A DNA stretch of 64,000 nucleotides from NCBI GenBank assembly GCA_022393335.1, contig JAJEKB010021019.1, positions 532,541 through 596,540 of the forward strand, given 5' to 3'. The notes beneath the pieces are model-generated. The model did no database searches. It was not told where the DNA came from and worked only from the letters and a program-made list of their open reading frames with translations. The position numbers were made by a program, and so were the translations under genes. The stretch is from Macrotrachela quadricornifera (taxonomy: Eukaryota > Rotifera > Eurotatoria > Philodinida > Philodinidae). Below, one piece after another: positions 1-10,903 of this stretch. Positions within the stretch are counted from its first letter, which is position 1. Each line of letters starts with the position of its first letter.

Positions 1-357
1 AAATCTCCAAATAAAGATTTATTATAAAAGAGTATAAGAGAAAATGCTGAAAGCTGTGTGTTCATAATCGAAATTATCCTAAATGGAATAATTCGGATCA
101 GTCAGCTAAATTAGCTAGGAATTTTTTTCACTTTCGTATGAAAAAGAAGCATATTATTCAATAGCTCTAAGTCTTATCTATGGGACATGAAAATGTTTCA
201 GCGAATGAACAAATCATTGTAAGACACTGAATAAAATTCTGAAATCATCTTAAATCATGTAAAATTGCATTTGGGGTAATTCAGATCCTAGTACCCATAG
301 GTCATCATGTCTTATTCTATATAGATGCCTATAGCTCCTCAAGTTCTATATTATAGA
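1..357 (+). repeat. Left terminal inverted repeat
   Basis: Left arm of the element at 1-3483. It pairs with 3134-3483 over essentially its whole length, with scattered substitutions and one- or two-base indels. It may continue left of the window, although base 1 already fails to pair with base 3484. Confidence 0.85.
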
Positions 358-1223
358 GATATCCATATGTCTTTAAGTCCTATCTTATGCGAGCACCTAT
401 CAGGTCTCGAAACGACCCGATGTGTTTTATCCTACTTTTTACTTTCTATCAAATTTTATAGCTGTCATAAAGAATATAAAATATTTAAAAAGTTTTTAAA
501 AGGGAAAAGCTATCCCATATAAAAAAAAGCGAATAAAAACCATTTTTAAATATTTTTAATATTCATTAAGTAAAATAAAGTCATTTTTTCCTACTATTTT
601 TTCCTTTTTATAGTATTTTGTGATACGTTTTCCACTTAAAAACGTATTTTCTCATACTTTTCATGCTTTAATAAGAACTTAATAATACTTTTTAGCTAAA
701 AAGTATGAAAATATTTAAAATGGTTCACTTACAAGTACTTTTTCTGTAGTTTCTCTGCTAAAAGAAACTTTGAAAAGTATTTAATAATGACTTTTTGTTC
801 ACTTTTTTTTAGATGGGATGTGAATTTCAATCCGAATAATATAAAGACTATGGCACATTAGAAGATCTGCGGTCTTCTATTGTGTACCTAAAAAGTCGAG
901 CTTTTTAGTGATCTCAGTAACAAATCATTATTTCAATCTTTTTTTAGCCAATGGATCAGTATCAAACGAGTTTATATTATTTACCCCTTACATATATAAT
1001 GAAAGAAGGTGAATAATGTTTTCATTTAAAAAAAAATTGGTTGGAAAGGTGTTCTTGAAACGATGTAGACAGCATACCCTAACTTTTTGGTCCAATTTAT
1101 AACGATATTCTTTTTCTGAGTCATATGATTTATCACTGATAGTATTTACGACGTGTATAGTTACATCCCTGGACAGAAGTCTTTCCTCGCCTTTATTATT
1201 ATATTATCATCGATCTCATTAAA

Positions 1224-1317
1224 TTTATTGCCGATTAAGATATGACATAAGAGTTTTATTTCAATATGGCAATAGACAAATAAAACTTTCATGTCATATC
1301 TTAATCGACAATAAATG
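1224..1317. repeat. Long hairpin inside the TIR element
   Basis: About 40 bases at 1224-1263 pair with 1278-1317 around a 14-base loop, with only a few mismatches. Weaker pairing continues outward to about 1205 and 1335. It could fold as a cruciform or as hairpin RNA. Confidence 0.8.
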
Positions 1318-3133
1318 TGATGAAATGTATGATAGTCTAAAAGAAAAGTGAAAGAAAGATTTTGTCCAACAGTATGAATAACTCAAAGAGAGAAAATAAA
1401 ACCTTCTTCTGTGTAAGTTATTTAAGTTAGTTGCGTATGTTGAGAATTGGCTCATAGAAATAGAATTGGTTAAAATAAAATTAACATAAAGTTATGTATT
1501 CGTTTGTAGCTAATTTGAATCAGTGTGATTGTCTTGAAAGAGACAATTTATAAAAAAACGAGTGATTGAATACATATTTAGTGTGACTTTTAAATCTTTG
1601 ATGGCTGTTTCGAAAGCATTTTGGCATCTTCATGTGAAAAGAAATAAGTTGTCTGACATAGAAAATGTACAAAAAAGTAATATATTGCGTAATGAACACG
1701 ATGTTTTTACCTAAAATGATCTTATTTCAGAAAGATCAACATGTTTTGATGCCCACGATGTTAATTAGGTCATATAACTGTGGAAGTCAATATTTTTGTG
1801 AAGGAAAGACAACAAGTTTCTTCATAATACGCTGCTAAGGAGCAATAAAGTAACCACAAGATATATGTTTCAATACAGAAAACTTTTTTTTTTATTAACT
1901 GATCCTTCCTAATAAATTTTTCTTATGAGTTGTTTAATCCAGGGCTGACACTGCTAAAACGATGAAGATAAAATATCGTACATAGTACAAACAAATTAGA
2001 TATTAACATCTACATAAATATTAAAAATTCAAAACGTTTTCGAAGTCATTGATAGAAAAAAACTCAATCTTCAGAGAGGTCTTCTATTAGGAGATCTTCT
2101 AATGTGCCGAGAACTTTAATAAATTATGTTAATTAGTATTAGAATATGTTTGACAGAAAAAATATATCGAAAATAAAATATCATTGAGAATAAGAATCGC
2201 AAATAACAGATTATCTATCTGTCTAACTTCGATTAGTGAGTGAATTCATAGGAGATCTATCACTTTCTGGAAAGAATGCGATTCCCTAGATCTAGTGGAA
2301 TTTTCAAGGAGAAAGCTGTCTCTCCATTTTCGGCATCTAGTGACATGGTATGCAATCAAAAATAGTCTGTATGTGAAGGGAAAAAATTTGATATCGAGAG
2401 TTTGCAGAACCAGTAAGGTTGACCAACTGGAAAAACCTATTTATTCCTAAACAATTAACTGAATCTTCAAATTTTAGGTATCCTACTTTTTTATGCTTCG
2501 ATATAGAATATTTTCCGCATGAATCTACCCTAATAAAATATTCTGCAGTAAAGGACGGTGAGTTTGAAATAATGATCATTATTCAGTTCAAATACCTTTC
2601 AAGATATTTTGCTTCATTGTTTGATCGAACGAACAAATACACTTATTTCATATGAATTCTATTTTAATTTTGGCAGCCTGACCTAATCAAATTCCATAAC
2701 AGAACAGGTTATTTGTTTACAAGTAAATTGATGATCATGTTAGCGACCTGCGAAAAAAAAAACTCTTTGTAAGAGAAATATATTTTGGACTCTGCCTGGT
2801 CTCTCGTGCATATAGATAAATGTTGACCTAGCCCGAATCAAATTCAGCTAAACTTGAATCAGGCCGATCGGGCTAGCTTGAACCACTGTTTCATGGCCTA
2901 TTTCGAGTTCTGGTATCTATAGATGCTTATGCTCTGTCATATATGGATACCTATAGGTGCCCATTAGAGACTTACGGAGTCACACTTTTTTGACTCCGAC
3001 TCCGTCAGAGTGTCGAGACTTTTACAGATCTCTAGTACTCGAAGGTCCGTATTTTTTATTCTATTAAGATAGTAAATAAGGAACTATGGATATACTTATG
3101 AAATAGAATCTGAAAACCTATTTGATCCATGTA

Positions 3134-3483
3134 ATATAGGACTTAAGGAACTATAGGTATCCATATAGAATAAGACATAATGACCTATGAATACTATGAT
3201 CTAAATTACCCCAAATGCAATTTTACATGATTTAAGATGACCTCAGAATTTTATTCAGTGTCTTACAATGATTTGTTCATTCGCCGAAACATTTTCATGT
3301 CCCATAGATAAGACTTAGAGCTATTGAATAATATGCTTCTTTTTCATACGAAAGTGAAAAAAATTCCTAGCTATTTTAGCTGACTGATCCGAATTATTCC
3401 ATTTAGGGTAATTTCGATTATGAACACACAACTTCCAGCATTTTCCCCTATGATCTTTTATAATAAATTTTTATTCGGAGATT
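3134..3483 (-). repeat. Right terminal inverted repeat
   Basis: Right arm of the element, the reverse complement of 1-357. Pairing stops at 3483, where the flanking sequence becomes unrelated, which fixes this end of the element. Confidence 0.85.
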
Positions 3484-3730
3484 CTTTGATCATAATTATC
3501 TCAACATACTCTACTTTCTTGAGTATGATTGAATGAAAATCTTCTATATTTGTTTCACTAATAGATGTGCATATTGGCTGTGATAGTATATTCTTAGGTG
3601 GATTGGAGTTTTGTATTTATAACAATGTCTTAATTAGTATAACATGAAAAAAAAATTATTGAGAAACAAATATGAGAGCTGCCAAAAAAAATGACTGACT
3701 ATATTTCCTTTAATTGTTTATATATATAGA

Positions 3731-4141
3731 TTATACTTCATCTGTTCGATTTGTGCAAGCACTGAGTTTTTGAAATCCTTTTTTGACAGGAATTCTCGTT
3801 TTACAACAACAATAACAACGAATAACGTACAATAATAACAAAAGTAACACAAGAATGATTGTGATAAATACCAGAGAAAATCTCCAATGCTGTTGAATAG
3901 TATTCAAAAATCTGGCTAGTGCACCAAGGAGATCACTGCAATCTTTAGATATTGTATTAACTATTTTCAATCCATCTGACTTCACATCCAAATCAGTTCC
4001 ATCTGTCGAAAAATATAAATTGTTATTACCATCGCTTTTGGTTTGAAAATATGGTTTGACAACTTGTTTGTTGGCTTCCGTATTCAGTTCAATAAGCTGA
4101 CGTCGTGCTCGTTGATGTCGTTCAAATATCGTATGTAGCAT
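3731..4141 (-). CDS. Small single-pass membrane protein, unknown function
   Basis: An ATG-started frame of 136 residues ending in TAA. The first ~85 residues are polar and charged. A strongly hydrophobic stretch (about residues 90-108, rich in Ile, Leu and Val) follows and is directly succeeded by a Cys cluster (CYCCC) and a basic tail, as in a palmitoylated juxtamembrane region. There is no signal peptide, so a tail-anchored or type II/III topology is likely. I do not recognise the family. It could be the last exon of a longer gene, since the 5' flank shows no clear promoter or splice acceptor. Confidence 0.5.
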   Translation of the reverse strand: MLHTIFERHQRARRQLIELNTEANKQVVKPYFQTKSDGNNNLYFSTDGTDLDVKSDGLKIVNTISKDCSDLLGALARFLNTIQQHWRFSLVFITIILVLLLLLLYVIRCYCCCKTRIPVKKGFQKLSACTNRTDEV

Positions 4142-6400
4142 TCTTATTTTCGTTAAGAAATCTTCTAATAATATTTTTGATAGTTAACAGATGATGTATA
4201 AATTCTTCTAATAACGACATATTTATACTATTCGCATAGGATCATGGAATATTCCCATTGGAAAAAAAGAATAATATAATTCTGCCTTGTCGACAAGGTC
4301 GATTTCTATTCGTCAATTGATGCAAGCAGCAATGAAAGAGGAAAAACTACCTTGGAATTTACACTAAATCGAATTTCATTATAAATAAAAATCGAAAAGA
4401 ACAAAAAAGAAAAAATAACACATGAAGACAAAGTCAACAATCAACGAAAAAAAAAATTCCCAATCGACTATTTTATATTTTTGATCAGATAATCTAAATT
4501 AATAATGCTGAACATTCATTGATATAAATACTTTCTGGTTGTCAATTAATTTGATTATACAATAAAAGCATAGATCAATACTAAGTTTCAGAAGCTAGTT
4601 TTTGAATTTTTCCAACCAAATAATTGATATTATTTTTAATACCTTACATTATAATATAATATTTGCTTGTTACAATATCTCATAGGAAGAAGAAGAGACA
4701 ATAATAATATTCATGAGAAACATCAGGAAAATACAACTGAAACAAGCATACACCATCTATTAGAAACGCATTATTATTCTTTCTTTTCACATGGACTGAA
4801 AACTGTAATTTTTTCGACGGACATCTACTCTTTATGAGAAGTCCTATGGACTGATTAATATGGTTAAACTATTATAAATAAAGAATATAAGGTTGTCCAC
4901 TAAGATTTACTGTTTTATTCTTTCAACTTCTAATGAAATACGAGTGAATTATATCTTCTGATTCATTTACAATCATACTTGACAAATATAGCAAATATTA
5001 ACTATGAATCATATTTTTGAAAATTTTCATGCAATTATGCAAAAGAAATAAAAACGATTATTATTTGTCTTCTTTTCTCTTCTATATACCAATGCATACT
5101 TTTTTACTCCGTTTTATTCGCTTGTGTCACAACAACCAATAATAATTTGCACATTATACGTTTCTTTTCGTCAGATTTACATTTGTTTAAAAACTTCAAG
5201 TGATTGTTTGACTTAGAGATTATCTACGAAAGTTGGAAGAACAAAGCATCAACGATATTTTATTGTCTTTATGTTCTTATCTTTTCCATTCCTCTTGGAT
5301 AGTTTTCTTCCATGCTGTTAATGACTCATTCATATCTGCATTTTTTCTTATATAAACACTTACATCTATTTGTTACCTTTATCGATGGTCAAGAACTGAC
5401 TAGGTGATCGGTCCTACCGGACGTATTAAATTTGTCAAGTGTCCTAGAAGTTCGGAAACAATTTGCGTCTATTCTTTTACTCACATTACTTTCTACGAAA
5501 GCATGCTTCATATTATTTTATATTGTGGTAAATAACCTACAAAGAGTGCTATTAAAATAATATAATCTTATATTCTTTCTACTTACTTCTATAAGTATCA
5601 AAGCGGGAAAAAATGACGTCTGTAGTTATTTATAATAATAGAGAAAAAAGGGTTTAAGAAAAAAAATTTCCAAGTTTTTTTTTGCAAACACTTGTGAAAA
5701 AGCGCTACTTTACATTAAGCAAAACAATAACTATCATGAAGCATCAGGTACATACACATCAACTAACCAATCAGCGAATGATTCAGTCATAATTTAAGTA
5801 GAATGATAAATAGATCATTTATCGTGAAGCTAATGAAAAAATTATTATATACAAAATAATTCAAAGCAATTATCATCTAATAGTATATGAATAATCTTAG
5901 TCGACGATTCTGAATTGAAAAGGATTAAATTTATAAAGAGTCATATATGAACAATCTGGAAATTGTGGATATTTCTTCTTTTGATCTTTCTCTGATACGC
6001 TGAAAAAACTATTATTGTATGTTCATCATGCAAATGATAAATAAACTTTTCTTTGTCTGATTATTTGAACAAGTATGAGAAGCCAGTTCATTTTTCGGCT
6101 ACTGCTTTTATTTTATTCAGATTAAATGACGTTTGATATTCTTTTTTTGACACAAACAATGCGCATTGATATGCATTTATGGTCATGTAGAATGTTGGGT
6201 GCGAAAGTGCACGAAATGAGAAGACTATTTCAACGATTGATTCTTACTGATAGTAAGTCAGCTAATGCATTATAACTTCTACAAACATATATTATCGTCT
6301 CTTTCGTTGAGAAAAATTCTAGTTTATATAATATCGACAGAATAGGCCTGCAGAAAAAGAAAAAAACATGGATTCTATGATTAAAATCATTTGTACAACA
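4142..6400. other. Intergenic, no gene seen
   Basis: About 2.3 kb of AT-rich sequence with no frame above chance length on either strand and no recognisable transposon end. A 12-base palindrome (CTTGTCGACAAG) lies near 4288-4299. Confidence 0.6.
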
Positions 6401-6401
6401 T

Positions 6402-7276
6402 TTAATTACTGAGATCTAACCAATAGTTCTAAAACAATAAGATAAAAATATAAAGATGTGGAAATATTTCTAATTTATTTTCATCCAATATTGAGGATAG
6501 CTGCCATGATTATTTATACCGAGTCGAATCTCTTGTAACAACTTGTTAAAATTTTTTTTTGAAGTTTTTATCCCAAAAATTGTTAGGTACCTTGGAAACG
6601 GCCTGAACTAATCACATTTCATTTGTTTAATCACTTAAAATACACTTGATAGAATTAGTGAGCCAAAAATTACATAGTATCAAGACTGACGACTAGAGTG
6701 GATGTGACATTATATTAATGTCTACTTCTGTCATATAATTAATAACATCGGATGAGAATAAAGTCAACAATGATCGTCAAACAATTTTCTACATTTTGAA
6801 CCTAATATCTCTGTTTGTTTTCATATTTCATTAACAAAAGGCTTCCGACAATTCTCAATATAAAACTTGTGATCTACAGTCTTGATCTTCATGAACAGCA
6901 GTGTTAAATGATTCATCTTCGATAAGATAGCTAGCATCGAATGACTTATGACTAACCCATCTAAAATAAATCTATATCTCACCACTACAGTAGTAGTGCT
7001 AGAACCCAATTGACATGATCGAATAAATTTTTTTCGAATTTTTCGAACAAATAAAATATGATTTTCTCATGCGAAAACCAAGAAATCTAAGACATTTTGT
7101 GCAAAAAAAGTTCAAAGAGACTTTTAACAAATTGTTAGAAAGGATCGAACTTGGTATAAATAATCATGGCAACTATCCTCAATATTTGATAAAAGTAAAT
7201 TGAAAATATCTCCAAACCTTTATATTTTTATTTAATGTTCTTAGAACTTTTGGTTAGACCTTAGTATTGAAACTGG
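6402..7276. repeat. Inverted duplication with ~160 bp arms
   Basis: Bases 6402-6560 reappear inverted at about 7112-7276 with roughly 80% identity, around a ~550 bp spacer. The right arm overlaps the 3' end of a piggyBac-like coding remnant. The structure is therefore either the joined ends of two piggyBac-related copies facing each other or a fold-back rearrangement of one copy. A small frame in the spacer (6821-7009, minus) has no recognisable similarity. Confidence 0.7.
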
Positions 7277-7910
7277 TTTCTGAATTCGTGTTTTAGTCTT
7301 TGAATCAATTTTTCCGATAAATTTCATATATGGTTGTTGAATACTAGACAGCTTTGTAACTTCTCTTTTATCACATTATTCCAGTATTAGGATGTTATTT
7401 GTACTTTTATGAACTTGTTGACCCCTCTGAATTTTATCTTTAAACCTAGGTAAACCAGCTCTACCTGCTCTTACGGGACCACATGCATCGGTTGACCTTT
7501 CATTTAATGTTTGAAAATGTGCAAAACTCGTGAACCAATCATCTAGGAACAAGTTATGATTTTTGTCCAAGTAAGATTGCATCAAAGTCATCACGATTGA
7601 ATCAGAAATCCAAACATTTGAAAATCTTATTATGTCAATCGTCGCTCCTGTGTAAATAATAACGTCTAAAATTATTCCAGTGTGAGCGTCACATGTAATG
7701 CACGTTTTTTTCTCGAATTTTCTTCTCTCAGATAGAATATGCTATTTGTGACGAAGTCAACCTTTGTACAACATTAAGAGAGCGTCCATGTGAGGACTAT
7801 AAATCACTCCAATATATGAGGCACTGGTCAAAATATTAATTTTTTATTTGAACCTCTCATCTTGTTCAGTATTATCGAAAACCACGAAACTCAAATTTTT
7901 AACTCATTTG
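7240..7910 (-). pseudogene. Degraded piggyBac transposase fragment
   Basis: Minus-strand translation of 7379-7705 gives the middle of a DDE_Tnp_1_7 domain: TCITCDAHTG, then an IIYTGATID block, then LFLDDWFTSF at the position of the family's second catalytic Asp (usually D-N-F-Y-T-S). The frame hits TAA at 7376-7378 where a Trp is usual after ILILE, then continues in the same frame with a CDKREVTKLSS block, matching the family's LEW-DKR-V-LS region. Upstream on this strand, towards 7910, a further piece (VVFDNTEQDERFK) resembles the family's FDN-R-R motif but carries stops. It is an old fossil, far more decayed than the piggyBac at 46467. Confidence 0.75.
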
Positions 7911-9767
7911 GATGTGCTATAGAGAAGTTAGATTGAATCTACTGTTAAGCATTGCAAACCTACTATTCAAGAAATACGCATAAGTCATGCTAGAAATGTC
8001 TACCAGGATTATATTTGTACAGATCACAGAAATTTTTCAAGTAATATATCAAAAGATAGAGAATCAAAACCTGAAAAAAATGAGTTATTTTTAGTTTTCT
8101 ATATCCTCTCTTTGGTGAACTTATTTCGTCTAACATGGACGAGAACTTATACAATTTTTGGGTTTATGACATGCAATTTTTAAGAGTAAATCCCCTCAGA
8201 GCTCGAAACGAGGTAAGATTTCAATGCCTCACCTCGCTTTGAAAAATCTGTAATAACTAAAAATGTGCACTAATTTTTATATTTCTGATATCCGAAACGG
8301 CATGGAAATTTGATTCATTTATTTGACATAACTGTGTTATATAGTTAGTCTTAGTACTACCAATCGGTTAATATTATTAGCCCAATTTGCAAGAGAAAAA
8401 AAAAGATAAATGCATTGTTTCAGTTTTAGTTTCGGAAAAAATCTTTCGCTCTTGATTATACGGTAGGCAAGGTCAATTGTAAAGAGAAAACGTTATATTC
8501 TCTTTTTTACGCCAGTTACAAGCGCATGTCATAATTAATTGTCGATATTAGAACAAAATGAAGATAATGAAGGCCTGGCATGCACACCCTTTAGTTGATT
8601 TCTCGAGGTATGCGAACTCTGGTTTGATAAACTTCAATGAAAACTAAAGCTTCTTTTGTCCTTCTGTTTTTTGAATCTTTTGATAGCAGACCGATTTGAA
8701 AAGCTGGAGAGCTAATACTATTTTGGAGTATAAAAAAAGCCATTAAAATTGTTGCGCAGATGTTTCATAAGTACCTTGTAACTTGAGGCGTAAAACAAGA
8801 TTTCTTTTCTTTTCTATTTTAATGAATATTGCGCTTACAATGTTCCACTGATAGTTATTTGTAAGGCAGTAAAATTGTAAATATTATAAGCAATCAGAAT
8901 CTTCACGAAGCAAGCACTTTTTATATTATACTTAGTTCGAGATAAAGAGAAACAATCACTCTAATAATTTATCATCAGAATGAGATACGATTATTAAAAT
9001 TTAAACAAAGTTACATTATACAGAGACATTGTGTCATTTGATATCTAAAACAATTTCAAACTACTAGAGTTAATAAGCGGCAGCTAATTGCCACCAGAAG
9101 TCCAAACAGGCCTCGTTTTGAAGATCTGTGTGGCCTGTCCATTTTTTCGAGCGAATAAAATAAAGATGACTGACTAGAAAGTAGAGGTTCAGATGGGACA
9201 CTGAGGCTCTCATCCTACCCGAGCCTGATCCGTCAGCCATAGAACAGAACACGCTTTTCAGAGCAGCGTCATTCAATATTTGATTATGTTATTTTCACTG
9301 GACTGTAGAATATATTGAATAACTTGAAGGAAGTTGTACTAAAATTCAAAGAGCATGAAAAAACGAACAATGTAGTGCTATTATAATTTTATGGACGGTG
9401 AAGCTCGTAAAAGGTAGAAGGAAGATGGTTGAATAATTGAAAAAGAGGATTAGAAGATTCAAGCAATCAATTGTATATCTTTCTTTTTTGAGAAAAAATA
9501 AAACATCTTTTCGAAAATGATGTATATCCGTCATTATGCAACAGTAGTATATACGTTGAGGCAGCGTTTTCCATCTCTCCTTGACTCGTTTCGGGCTCTG
9601 TTCTAGATCATCCAATCGTTCAAATGAATAATAAGTTTTTTCTAAAAAATATCATAATTAGTTTTTCATTTTATAAAAGGAAATGGAAGATACTATATGC
9701 TGAAAAGAAAATCAAATTTGATTTTCTACTTTTTGAAATATACTCGAATTGCTAAATAGAACCCGTA
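7911..9767. other. Intergenic, no gene supported
   Basis: No coding frame here shows a recognisable family. Two short minus-strand frames (9070-9276 and 9346-9615) lack splice context and similarity. The second begins MDDLEQSPKRVKERWKTL, which looks protein-like, but it becomes low-complexity and hydrophobic afterwards. Confidence 0.5.
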
Positions 9768-10092
9768 ATTCTAGGAATGCCTATATGAATTCACTCTCGA
9801 TTTCCTAATTAGAAAGTCAAAATTCATATTTTTAATGTTTCGAATTTCATTGTTGTGACTGCATTGGATTATAAATATTGATACTGGTGCACAGGATTCA
9901 TTCCGTCTCACGATGTCTGATAAGTAAGCACCCAAAATTCGATAAAATTCATGCAGTTTTTCAATGTCTTCGAAAAAACTACTGCCTCTGCTGCGATGGT
10001 TTATTTAAAAACCTGCCGCTACCGCGGCCGTGGCGCAGCAGCGGCAGCGCCGCGATGGACATCTCTGGAATTCATATAGGTATTCCTAGAAT
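9768..10092. mobile_element. Short TIR element (MITE-like) with GC-rich hairpin
   Basis: A 25-base arm at 9768-9792 pairs with 10068-10092 with one mismatch. The 325 bp between these ends hold a GC-rich island at about 10010-10055, very unlike the surrounding AT-rich DNA. In the island CTGCCGCT (10013-10020) pairs with AGCGGCAG (10040-10047). No target-site duplication is obvious. A plus-strand frame across it (9878-10153) has no family similarity and is probably chance. Confidence 0.6.
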
Positions 10093-10903
10093 ATTCTTGA
10101 TAAAAGTCTATAACTTATTTTCTAATTTACAGTGTAGTTGCTATATCGTGTAATTGTCTTGTTCGTTGCATAAAAAAATAAGCTGATCAAATTTAGATAT
10201 GTGCAGGATACCATCGATGGACTCTCAAAACTGAATCAGTACGAATTGAATTCACTCAAATCAAAGCGTTAAAGAAGAAAAAGTCCAAATCCTGGAAGAG
10301 GAACTTGTTTCACAATCATGATGACGCCTTATTTATATTTTTCAGAACGTATTTTCACTAGTTATACGTGATGTAACACTTTCGATTAACATACGGCTTT
10401 TACCAAAGGATGAAATATAATGACTTCTGCATCTTTTCATTATGAATTGGTTCAAATGTTTTGAGTGTTAAATTGGTAAGTGTGAGATCACATTAGTTCA
10501 GTAGATATGAAGACTGGTTCGGTCCTATTAACTAGATCTTTTCGAACTGTAGAATTCTCTAAAGCATTAAATAAACAGAAAATACCATTTCACTTCAATT
10601 TTCTCAGATCAATTGCTGGGCGCACATCAAGCTTAATCAAAATAAAGCATTACATATGCAGTTTAATTATTTTAGAGAAGATAATCAACAAAACTTGCAT
10701 ATGTATATATTATGGTCGGCAATAAGGCTTCATATTCGTACCGAGAGTTGTTTCAAATAAAATTCCTTTATTTAATGTGAATGTGAATGTTTATTTTTAT
10801 GCCACATAAAAAGTACAGGTATATGTGACTTTACATCCTTTCATGGTCATACAATCAATTTTCTTTTCAGTACTGAAAAAAATTGCTTAGACGAAACACA
10901 AGT
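10093..10903. other. Intergenic and 5' region of the NHL gene
   Basis: No gene is supported. A frame at 10507-10725 has no recognisable similarity. The stretch just before 10904 includes a TGA at 10874 in frame with the NHL gene, which limits how far its coding sequence can extend upstream without another exon. Confidence 0.5.

Larger units (their letters stand above)
1..3483. mobile_element. Long-TIR DNA element, no convincing gene inside
   Basis: The first ~355 bases reappear as a reverse complement at about 3134-3483 with roughly 90% identity by eye. The outermost match is AATCTCC at 2-8 against GGAGATT at 3477-3483, so the element fills the start of the window almost exactly. The arms keep matching weakly further inward. 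Inside there are no long open frames; the small frames near 2337-2655 overlap on opposite strands and look like chance. Nested inverted repeats lie at 1224-1317 and between about 853-872 and 2098-2117. This is probably a non-autonomous DNA transposon. The family is not recognised and the target-site duplication cannot be read because the left flank is outside the window. Confidence 0.8.

Noticed and set aside
325..2655. Open frames within the first TIR element (325-522, 2337-2579, 2419-2655)
   Set aside because: They overlap the TIR or each other on opposite strands, lack similarity, and are within the chance length for this composition.
9070..9615. Minus-strand frames suggesting a gene
   Set aside because: No family, no splice partners and low-complexity endings; not supportable.
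9878..10153. 91-codon frame across the GC-rich island
   Set aside because: It follows the MITE boundaries and the Arg/Pro/Gly composition is simply the island's GC content.
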